A stretch of 5,893 bases of DNA from XYA12-FULL-58-9 sp001798605 (GTDB lineage: Bacteria > Myxococcota > XYA12-FULL-58-9): NCBI GenBank assembly GCA_036736205.1, contig DAINMX010000326.1, positions 1 through 5,893 on the forward strand. Reading direction: 5' to 3'. Numbering within the stretch: the stretch's first letter is position 1; every line of letters begins with the position of its first letter. Position numbers and translations under genes: made by a program. Shown piece after piece: positions 1-5,804 of this stretch. The notes under the pieces were generated by a model that searched no databases, was not told where the DNA came from, and was given only the letters and a program-made list of their open reading frames with translations.

Positions 1-175
1 TGTCGTCGAAGCCGAAGTCGTCATTGTCGTCGAAGCCGTTGAAGTCCTCGCTTTCTTCTTCCTCTTCCTCGACGTCTTCCTCTTCCACATCATCGATGAG
101 ATCCTCATCGAGGGTCTTCGCCGGCACCTTGTTTGCCTTGGGGCTCGGCGTTGCGAAAAGCTCATCCAACCGCAT
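1..175 (-). CDS. Acidic low-complexity protein, N-terminal part (3' end outside window)
   Basis: This gene reads leftward from an ATG at 175-173 and stays open to the window edge (58 full codons). A GGAG ribosome binding site (minus strand, positions 185-182) lies six bases before the ATG, which supports this start. The product begins MRLDELFATPSPKANKVPAK, a mildly basic Pro/Ala/Lys segment. It then turns extremely acidic: 25 of the 58 residues are Asp or Glu, with a nearly pure Glu run at residues 31-41. The visible end is Phe/Gly/Asp-rich, with an imperfect 8-residue repeat (GFDDNDDF, then GFDD) that shows as a 14-base direct repeat at 1-14 and 25-38. There is no signal peptide or membrane segment, so it is probably cytosolic. 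I do not recognise a family. Acidic tails of this kind occur on nucleic-acid-associated and chaperone-like proteins, but that is only an analogy. A low-complexity reading frame is weaker evidence than a conserved domain; the ribosome binding site is the main support. Confidence 0.68.
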   Translation of the reverse strand, partial: MRLDELFATPSPKANKVPAKTLDEDLIDDVEEEDVEEEEEESEDFNGFDDNDDFGFDD

Positions 176-385
176 GTTCTGCTCCGGGTTGCCACTTTGT
201 CATGGCCGTCTGAACTCTCGTTGGTTGATCCAACAACTCCCAAAAACGGCGCGACGCTAAACAGAAACTTGGCCTCAGGTCAATCGGAAGTGACGTTCGT
301 GTGTATTGCGCCTGGGGGGGACTGGCCGTAATTCGCGACTGGCATCATTGAATCTCAACTTTCTCGGGGAGTGCGAAAACAAGAC
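176..385. promoter_or_regulatory. Divergent intergenic region with weak promoter candidate and small dyad
   Basis: This 210-base spacer must hold the start signals for both the leftward acidic gene and the rightward acyltransferase gene. For the leftward gene the best sigma-70-like pair on the minus strand is TTGACC (283-278) and TAGCGT (259-254), 18 bases apart. The -35 matches consensus at five of six positions and the -10 at only three. A short inverted repeat, GTTGG-TTGAT-CCAAC, spans 220-234 between that promoter and the acidic gene's start, where an operator could sit. For the rightward gene I see only a poor candidate (TTGCGC at 306-311, TAATTC at 329-334, 17-base spacer) straddling a G7 run at 314-320. 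All assignments are tentative. Confidence 0.25.
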
Positions 386-1132
386 ATGGCGAAAGCATTG
401 AAGAAAAAGACAACCAAGGCATTGAGATCGAAGGCGAGGACGGTTCCGAAGGGCTCGGGCATGTCGACGGGGACAAACAAGAAAATGAGCACCGACCGTG
501 GAAGGCCCGCCAAGAAGAGTCTCAACCGCCGCACCGTCAGCAAGAATCGTGCGGCCACGGCAGGGAAGTCGCTGCCATATTTTGTCCACCCAAAAGGCCT
601 AGCAGACTCGACCGAAATAGGTCCTCGAACTCGGATTTGGGCATTCGCGCATGTGTTGAAGGGGGCGGTGATTGGGTGTGATTGCAACATCGGCGAGTGT
701 GTTTTTGTTGAGCCAGAGGTCGTCCTAGGCAATCACGTGACCATCAAGAACGGTGTGCAGGTTTGGACGGGTGTGACGTGCGAGGATTATGTTTTTGTTG
801 GACCGAACGCGACATTCACCAACGACCTACGTCCGCGAGTGGCGCATCCGACCGATCCAGCAGACTATGCAAAAACACATGTTTGCTACGGTGCGAGCAT
901 TGGTGCCAATGCGACAATCGTCGCCGGAAATACAATCGGGTCGCACGCGATGATCGGTGCCGGGACCGTAGTCATTCGCGATGTGCCGGCGCATGCTTTG
1001 ATGGTTGGCAACCCGGCCCGACGTATTGGGTGGATCTGCGCCTGTGGCGAAAAACTACCCGAGTCGCTCGTCTGTCCTAAATGCGCCAAGAGGTATGAGC
1101 GGGCTGACCTTGGCCTGCGCCCGCTGCTCTAG
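386..1132 (+). CDS. WbpD/WlbB-like left-handed beta-helix sugar N-acyltransferase with basic N-terminal tail
   Basis: The 248-residue product belongs to the hexapeptide-repeat (LbH) acyltransferases that use acetyl-CoA to N-acetylate an amino group on a nucleotide-linked sugar for O-antigen or other surface glycans. Residues 65-210 carry the fold: hexapeptide turns such as GAVIGCDCNIGECVFV, then FTNDLRPR (144-151), GASIGANATIVAGNTIG (169-185) and VGNPARRIGW (207-216), all typical of the WbpD/WlbB/QdtC/FdtC group. The exact sugar cannot be read from sequence. After the fold, C218, C220, C230 and C233 form a CxC...CxxC zinc-ribbon-like end. Residues 1-61 are an added tail with 20 Lys/Arg and one acidic residue. 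The start is uncertain: GGGGAG at 366-371 is 14 bases from ATG 386 and overlaps GTG 371, and ATG 461 (GAAGGG upstream) and ATG 485 are also in frame. All of these lie before the enzyme core. No other sugar-pathway gene is visible nearby. Confidence 0.88.
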   Translation: MAKALKKKTTKALRSKARTVPKGSGMSTGTNKKMSTDRGRPAKKSLNRRTVSKNRAATAGKSLPYFVHPKGLADSTEIGPRTRIWAFAHVLKGAVIGCDCNIGECVFVEPEVVLGNHVTIKNGVQVWTGVTCEDYVFVGPNATFTNDLRPRVAHPTDPADYAKTHVCYGASIGANATIVAGNTIGSHAMIGAGTVVIRDVPAHALMVGNPARRIGWICACGEKLPESLVCPKCAKRYERADLGLRPLL

Positions 1133-1144
1133 GCCTACTACGTT

Positions 1145-1172
1145 TTGCCAGGAACCATCTGCAATCTATTTT
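1145..1172 (+). promoter_or_regulatory. Candidate sigma-70 promoter for lon
   Basis: TTGCCA at 1145-1150 (five of six to the -35 consensus) and TATTTT at 1167-1172 (four of six to the -10) are 16 bases apart, beginning 13 bases after the acyltransferase stop codon. Transcription would start near 1179 and give a leader of about 95 bases before the lon ATG. No CIRCE (HrcA) element or good sigma-32 heat-shock promoter was found in this gap, although lon is heat-inducible in many bacteria. Read by eye, not scored. Confidence 0.45.
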
Positions 1173-1195
1173 GCCCCTTGCGCTCGGGATGATCC

Positions 1196-1253
1196 TGCAG
1201 CAAGCTGCAAGACAAAAGCGGGGAGATGACGCTGCACACAGCCCCGTGCGGCG
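1196..1253 (+). promoter_or_regulatory. Dyad and stem-loop in the lon leader
   Basis: Two structures sit between the candidate lon promoter and the lon ATG. The first is a perfect dyad, TGCAGC-AA-GCTGCA, at 1196-1209. Its two-base centre makes it a better protein-binding site than a hairpin. The second is an 8-bp stem-loop: CGCTGCAC (1230-1237) pairs with GTGCGGCG (1246-1253), with one G-U pair and an 8-base loop. It has no following T-run, so it is not an intrinsic terminator. GCTGCA occurs in both structures (1204-1209 and 1231-1236), so TGCAGC at 1196-1201 could pair with either copy, and pairing with the second would break the stem-loop. Function is inferred only. Confidence 0.35.
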
Positions 1254-1273
1254 AGGATTGTGACGGGACTGAT

Positions 1274-3745
1274 ATGTCTGATGAGAAAAAAAAAGACGAT
1301 GAAGAGCAAGTGGAGGGTCTCGGCAATCTGGAGCAAGCGCTGGCTCGCACCACCGAGGGTGACAACATGATCGTTATCCCTGAGGAACTGCCTGTGCTGA
1401 CTCTACGCAATACGGTCTTGTTCCCGGGGTCGATCGTACCGTTGGGGATAGGACGGCCGAAAACCGTAAGACTGGTTGAGGAGAGCATCAAGGATAACGG
1501 CCTTGTCGCGGTGGTTGCGCAGCGCGATCCCGACGTGGATGATCCAGTGCCCGCCGACCTTTACGGATTGGGATGTGCTGCGCGTTTGGTTAAGTTGGTG
1601 AAAGCCTCCAAGGACAACTTCTCTGTTGTCGTGCAAGGTCTATCGCGGGTGCGCCTCACCGAGTACTCACAGAGCCTCCCGTATCTGAAAGCCCGCATTC
1701 ATGCTGTCGATGATTCGAGCACCAATGTCGTGGAGGTTGAAGCGCTGACCATGAGCCTGAAGAAGACGGCTCGAGAGGTGCTCCGCCTCATTCCCGAGTT
1801 GCCGCCTTCGGCTGCCGAGTTGCTCGAGCGTGTTGATGATGCAGGGGTGCTCGCCGATCTGATTGCTTCGAATGTGGAGGCATCGGTTGACGAGAAACAG
1901 TCCGTTCTCGAAACCTTCGACCTGGTGCAGAGGATGCGCCGAGTCCTTGAGCTCTTGTCGCGACAGCTCGAGGTGCTCAAGTTGTCGAATAAGATCAGCT
2001 CGCAGGTCAAAGGCGAGATGTCGAAGACTCAGCGAGAGTACTACCTGCGACAACAGCTCAAAGCGATCAAGGATGAATTGGGAGAGGGCGAGGACACTGA
2101 CGATGACCTCGCGGAGCTCGAGGCACGTGTCAACGAGGCGCAGCTGCCCGACGAGGCTGAGAAGGCGGCACGCAAAGAGTTGCGCCGGTTGCGCAATATG
2201 AGCCCCTCGCAGGCAGAATACACGGTTGCTCGCACGTACGTAGAGTGGCTCTGCGATTTGCCGTGGGGCAAGAGCTCCATCGACAAGATCGATCTGAAAG
2301 AAGTCCGAGAGATCCTCGACGCCGACCACTACGGCCTGGAAAAGCCGAAGAAGCGGATGGTCGAATTTCTTGCGGTTCGCAAGCTCAAGAGCGACATGAA
2401 GGGTCCGATCTTGTGCTTTGTCGGTCCTCCAGGAACCGGCAAGACGTCTCTCGCGATGTCTATCGCCCGTGCCATGGGACGAAAGTTCGTGCGTGTCGCA
2501 ATGGGCGGCGTGCGTGATGAGGCGGAGATTCGTGGTCATCGCCGCACCTACGTAGGTGCGCTGCCTGGCCGCATCATTCAAGGGTTGAAAAAGGGTTCGA
2601 CCGACAATCCCGTTTTTGTCCTAGACGAAGTGGACAAGCTGGCTCACGATTTCCGCGGTGATCCGGCGGCCGCTCTACTCGAGGTTCTCGACCCGGAACA
2701 GAATCACACCTTCCAGGACCACTACATCGACTGCGCCTTCGACTTGTCGAAGTGCTTTTTCATTGCCACGGCCAATGTTCTCGATACCGTGCCGTGGGCC
2801 CTTCGCGACCGCATGGAGGTCTTGGAGCTGCCAGGATACACGCAAGAAGAGAAGCTGGAGATTGCTCTGCGTCACCTCTTGCCCAAGGCCCTCGAGGAAC
2901 ATGGGCTTGATCAGGAGAAGTGCGAGATCACACCTGACACGCTCAAGGCTCTCGCCGCCTCGTATACGCGGGAGGCTGGTGTCCGCAATCTGAAACGTGA
3001 GATCGACGGCGTCTGCCGTAGCGTTGCCGTGCAGTTCGCCGAAGGCAACGTTGAGAGCAAGGTGGTCGAGCCTGCGGATCTCGATAACATCCTTGGCCCA
3101 GAGAAGTTCGTAAACGAGATGTCGGAACGGACTGATGTCTCCGGTGTGGCGACCGGGCTTGCGTGGACATCCGTCGGCGGCGACATCCTCTTCATTGAAG
3201 CAACGAAGATGCCTGGCAAAGGCGGCCTGACCCTCACGGGGCAGCTTGGCGATGTCATGAAGGAGTCTGCTACGGCGGCATTGTCGTACATACGCTCCAA
3301 CGCTGCGGCTCTGGGCATCGCGGACGACGACTTCAAGAAATTCGACCTTCACGTGCATGTGCCGGCAGGTTCAATTCCGAAAGATGGCCCTTCCGCTGGC
3401 GTCACCATGCTCACGGCGCTGGTCTCGTTGCTCACCGGTATCAACGTCCGTGCGGATGTGGCGATGACCGGGGAGATTACCTTGCGAGGCAAGGTGCTGC
3501 CTGTGGGTGGCATCAAGGAAAAGGTCTTGGCTGCTCGTCGAGCTGGCGTCACCCGCATCGTCATGCCTGAGCGCAATCGCAAGGATTTGGTCGAGATCCC
3601 CGAAGAGAATCGCAAGGAACTCGAATTCATGTTTGCCCAGACCATGGAAGAAGCGCTGAAGTACACCTTGGTGCGCCAGCCTGAGCCTCTCAAGCCCGGC
3701 GACGTCAAGGCCCCCATGCCTGAAAGCTCCGTTCCCATCAACTAG
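1274..3745 (+). CDS. lon: ATP-dependent Lon protease (LonA type)
   Basis: This 823-residue protein is a complete LonA, a cytosolic hexameric AAA+ serine protease that unfolds and degrades damaged and short-lived regulatory proteins. Residues 1-38 are a charged, mainly acidic tail. About 39-235 is the Lon N-domain (PVLTLRNTVLFPGS), and 235-330 is the coiled-coil region with REYYLRQQLKAIKDELGE. The ATPase has Walker A GPPGTGKT (384-391), Walker B VFVLDEVDK (D451, E452), sensor-1 N501, arginine finger R513 and sensor-2 R571. The protease domain has PKDGPSAG with catalytic S707, and GGIKEK with catalytic K750, spaced as in E. coli S679/K722. At 823 residues it exceeds E. coli Lon (784) because of the N-terminal tail and a Pro-rich C-terminal end. 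Start: ATG 1274 has GGGA five bases upstream. ATG 1226 abuts GGGGAG with no spacing, and ATG 1367 (residue 32) has a better-placed GAGGG and would still give a full catalytic Lon. Codons 5-7 are an A9 run. Confidence 0.97.
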   Translation: MSDEKKKDDEEQVEGLGNLEQALARTTEGDNMIVIPEELPVLTLRNTVLFPGSIVPLGIGRPKTVRLVEESIKDNGLVAVVAQRDPDVDDPVPADLYGLGCAARLVKLVKASKDNFSVVVQGLSRVRLTEYSQSLPYLKARIHAVDDSSTNVVEVEALTMSLKKTAREVLRLIPELPPSAAELLERVDDAGVLADLIASNVEASVDEKQSVLETFDLVQRMRRVLELLSRQLEVLKLSNKISSQVKGEMSKTQREYYLRQQLKAIKDELGEGEDTDDDLAELEARVNEAQLPDEAEKAARKELRRLRNMSPSQAEYTVARTYVEWLCDLPWGKSSIDKIDLKEVREILDADHYGLEKPKKRMVEFLAVRKLKSDMKGPILCFVGPPGTGKTSLAMSIARAMGRKFVRVAMGGVRDEAEIRGHRRTYVGALPGRIIQGLKKGSTDNPVFVLDEVDKLAHDFRGDPAAALLEVLDPEQNHTFQDHYIDCAFDLSKCFFIATANVLDTVPWALRDRMEVLELPGYTQEEKLEIALRHLLPKALEEHGLDQEKCEITPDTLKALAASYTREAGVRNLKREIDGVCRSVAVQFAEGNVESKVVEPADLDNILGPEKFVNEMSERTDVSGVATGLAWTSVGGDILFIEATKMPGKGGLTLTGQLGDVMKESATAALSYIRSNAAALGIADDDFKKFDLHVHVPAGSIPKDGPSAGVTMLTALVSLLTGINVRADVAMTGEITLRGKVLPVGGIKEKVLAARRAGVTRIVMPERNRKDLVEIPEENRKELEFMFAQTMEEALKYTLVRQPEPLKPGDVKAPMPESSVPIN

Positions 3746-3844
3746 ATTGCATTAGCACACTTTTTTGTCTTGGACCGGTGTCGGTGGCTGTGGTATTCGC
3801 GCTCCTCACGTGGCCATGGGGGTCACCCGTCGTGGACATAACGA

Positions 3845-4258
3845 ATGCGGATAGGGCTGAGTGCAAGTCTTGTGTTGTTGCTGTTGGGCCCAAGCTCGAT
3901 AGCAAGGGCAGATGTCATTGTTGCTGCAGTCCGGCTCGGACCTTCGGCCACTTTTTCAGGTTTGACGCATATCCCGGTTCTCATTCCCTCTTCAGCTGCG
4001 GTACAACCTCAAGCACCGTCACCACAATCTGCGCGATTGGCGCAACTGGATCTTCCTGTCGTTGAATTGAAGCGCACAAACCGCTGGATTCAGAAGCTTC
4101 AGCCTTCCGGCCTGACAGTGGGGACCCAGATGGGTGCCATGACTTCCGACCCATACCAGCACCAACGATTTGTTGAATGGAACCGCCACGCCCAGATGCC
4201 GTTCTTTGAGACTGTTCGCGCCGATCAAATGATGATTCGGCTCGCGGGAGAGTTCTAG
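3845..4258 (+). CDS. Small secreted protein of unknown function
   Basis: The 137-residue product begins MRIGLSASLVLLLLGPSSIA and then RAD: a positively charged start, a hydrophobic core, and an A-R-A signal peptidase I site, predicting cleavage between A22 and D23 and export by Sec. There is no lipobox cysteine and no cysteine in the whole protein. Residues 49-63 are a Ser/Ala/Pro/Gln-rich linker, and residues 70-137 are more globular, with three Trp/Phe-rich stretches and several Met. I recognise no domain. The start is fixed on its left by an in-frame TAA at 3839-3841. No good ribosome binding site precedes ATG 3845, and GTG 3872 would destroy the signal peptide. It lies 99 bases after lon, with no clear terminator between, so read-through from lon is possible. 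Its stop codon overlaps the stop of the convergent CNNM-like gene. The signal peptide is the main reason to believe this gene. Confidence 0.7.
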   Translation: MRIGLSASLVLLLLGPSSIARADVIVAAVRLGPSATFSGLTHIPVLIPSSAAVQPQAPSPQSARLAQLDLPVVELKRTNRWIQKLQPSGLTVGTQMGAMTSDPYQHQRFVEWNRHAQMPFFETVRADQMMIRLAGEF

Positions 4259-5592
4259 CTGTTGTTTTTCTCTTCGCTTTTTTCGTCTTTGTTTTTTTCG
4301 GTCCGTGCTTGCGCCTTCTGGTGGCGGATTCGAACCTTCTGAATTCGCGGACCACTGACCGCCAGGACGTCGAAGGTGTGGCCGGCCGCAATGATCCGAT
4401 CGCCTGCCCGTGGCATCCGACCCAATTGTTCCATCAGAAACCCCGCGATGGTGCGCATGTCCCGGGCACCAATTTTCGCCTTCAGGGCATCCTCGACGTC
4501 CTCAATGGTTGCGGTGCCTTCCACATCGAATACGCCACCTGGGAGGGCGACCACATATTCGCTGTCGTCATCTTCGAATTCACCCATAACCGCAGTGACA
4601 ACATCGGCCGCTGTCAGTATGCCCGACGCGCCGCCATACTCGTCGACGATGATGGCCATGGCGATGTGCCTGCCACGAAATTCAGCGAGCAGTCTCTCAC
4701 CCGACATTAGCTCGGGGAAGAACACCGGCGGTGTCGCCATGGTCTCGAGATCGGCAGTGCCGTCCAACGCGGCGAATAGCACGTCGCGAATGTCGATAAT
4801 ACCGAGGACATCATCGAGCTCGCGATCGACCAGCGGAAAACGCGTGTGCGATGCGTGCCGCGCCCGCTCGAGGTTCTCCTGCAACGATTGGTTTATGTCG
4901 AGGAACGCAACTTCGCTGCGCGGCACCATGAGATGCTTGGCGGTCTTCGCCGGGAGCGACATGGCCTTGCGCATCACCTCCGAGCGGGACACTGAGACCA
5001 GACCGGCGCTGCGCGCCTTGGCGACGATGAGCTTGAGCTCCTCCACCGACGGTGCCTCGTCTCGGTCCCCATGGACTCGAGTGCCAGTGGCGCGGACCAT
5101 CCACAAGGAAAATGAATTGATGAGCCAGATGAACGGGAACAGGAGGATGTAGACCAGTCGCAGCGGATAGGCGATGGCCAAGGCCAGCGGTTCCGCCCGA
5201 ACAAGAGCGAGCGACTTGGGGGCCTGCTCGCCTGCGGTGATGTGCAAGAAGGTGAGGATGAAAAACGCCATGAAGGATGCGATTTCGGACAACCAATTGG
5301 CGAGCCAGGTTGAACCAAGAGGGGCGATGATCGGACTCAACAGGTTGTGAAATGCCGGCTCACCGATGCGGCCCAGTGCCAGACTCGCCATCGTGATGCC
5401 AAGCTGGCATGCGGACAAATAAGCGTCAATGTTGCTCAATATTCTCTGCACCATGCGGGCGCTGGGTTTGCCGGCACGCACGAGCTCTTCGATACGGGTG
5501 GGTCGTACCTTGACGATGGCAAATTCGGCGGCGACGAAGAAGGCGTTGACGATGACGAGAAAGAGCGCAAGGACCAGGGCAAGAGCATCCAT
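4255..5592 (-). CDS. CNNM/CorC-family (DUF21-CBS) transporter, hemolysin C-like
   Basis: The 445-residue product has the standard three-part layout of the CNNM/CorC/TlyC (UPF0053) family, inner-membrane proteins linked to Mg2+ and other divalent-cation efflux. Residues 1-170 form the DUF21 membrane domain, with hydrophobic segments near 4-24, 62-84, 102-124 and 135-165, and family motifs FFVAAEFAIVKVR (18-30), LSACQLGITMASLALGRIGE (59-78) and the GEQAPKS turn (121-127). A CBS pair follows at about 223-282 and 288-342, including MVPRSEV (222-228) and the hallmark VDEYGGASGILTAADV (316-331), the likely nucleotide-binding module. About 347-425 is the small CorC/HlyC C-terminal domain. The last 20 residues are a Lys/Glu tail. 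The old name hemolysin C does not imply a toxin. ATG 5592 is the only start that includes the normal family N-terminus (in-frame TGA at 5631-5629), yet no ribosome binding site lies close to it. The substrate ion cannot be told from sequence. Confidence 0.95.
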   Translation of the reverse strand: MDALALVLALFLVIVNAFFVAAEFAIVKVRPTRIEELVRAGKPSARMVQRILSNIDAYLSACQLGITMASLALGRIGEPAFHNLLSPIIAPLGSTWLANWLSEIASFMAFFILTFLHITAGEQAPKSLALVRAEPLALAIAYPLRLVYILLFPFIWLINSFSLWMVRATGTRVHGDRDEAPSVEELKLIVAKARSAGLVSVSRSEVMRKAMSLPAKTAKHLMVPRSEVAFLDINQSLQENLERARHASHTRFPLVDRELDDVLGIIDIRDVLFAALDGTADLETMATPPVFFPELMSGERLLAEFRGRHIAMAIIVDEYGGASGILTAADVVTAVMGEFEDDDSEYVVALPGGVFDVEGTATIEDVEDALKAKIGARDMRTIAGFLMEQLGRMPRAGDRIIAAGHTFDVLAVSGPRIQKVRIRHQKAQARTEKNKDEKSEEKNNS

Positions 5593-5804
5593 TTTCGAGA
5601 GACAGGTTGGACCGGGAACGATCCTCCGTCAAGACCTCCACCATCCTCCTGCCGCCGAATCCTCTTGCTTTGTCCTGTGGGATCTCCGGGTGGGTATTGG
5701 TGGAAAATCGATTTGCTCCCGGGGGGTTGAAAGTTGCTGCCCAAGTTGGCTAGATGCGGCAGAGCGATGATGTCCGGGGGCAGGACGGACAGAGGAGACG
5801 AAAA
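5593..5804. promoter_or_regulatory. Divergent intergenic region with weak promoter for the lipoprotein gene
   Basis: This 212-base gap separates the leftward CNNM-like gene from the rightward lipoprotein gene. On the plus strand the best promoter pair is TTGAAA (5727-5732, five of six) with TAGATG (5751-5756, three of six) at an 18-base spacing, about 50 bases before the lipoprotein ATG. AAGTTG is repeated directly at 5731-5736 and 5743-5748, inside the proposed spacer. On the minus strand I see no convincing promoter for the CNNM-like gene, but three purine-rich AGGAGG/GGAGG runs lie between about 5655 and 5620. Confidence 0.25.
5793..5797 (+). promoter_or_regulatory. Strong ribosome binding site of the lipoprotein gene
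   Basis: AGGAG at 5793-5797 sits seven bases before the ATG at 5805, the clearest Shine-Dalgarno sequence in the window. It fixes the start of the partial gene at the right edge. Confidence 0.8.

Noticed and set aside
24..260. Serine-rich plus-strand open frame
   Set aside because: It is the antisense of the Asp/Glu-rich minus-strand gene (GAC/GAG/GAA codons read as Ser/Leu/Phe codons). The minus-strand frame has a proper ribosome binding site and this one does not.
324..337. Possible sigma-54 promoter (TGGC...GC) before the acyltransferase gene
   Set aside because: The GG and GC elements are nine bases apart rather than the required ten, and the flanking consensus is poor.
1112..1135. Inverted repeat GGCCT...AGGCC around the acyltransferase stop codon as a terminator
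   Set aside because: The stem is only five base pairs with a 14-base loop and no adjacent T-run; probably chance.
1226..1273. Lon starting at ATG 1226, adding 16 residues
   Set aside because: The GGGGAG there directly touches the ATG with no spacing, and the added residues have no resemblance to Lon; the segment also contains the leader stem-loop.
1667..2581. Long (304-residue) minus-strand open frame inside lon
   Set aside because: It lies wholly antisense to highly conserved Lon domains; its Arg/Leu/His-rich composition is a by-product of the lon codon bias and no family motif appears.
3746..3770. Possible lon terminator at the T6 run (3761-3766)
   Set aside because: No stable GC-rich hairpin precedes the T-run; only a 3-bp CTA/TAG pairing is visible.
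3778..4065. Cys-rich plus-strand frame overlapping the secreted-protein gene
   Set aside because: The other frame has a textbook signal peptide; this one has scattered cysteines without regular spacing and no ribosome binding site, so it is probably a frame shadow.
4376..5152. 258-residue plus-strand open frame opposite the CNNM-like gene
   Set aside because: Its Ser/Arg/Met-rich composition, complete overlap with the conserved CBS and membrane regions on the other strand and lack of recognisable motifs mark it as a shadow.
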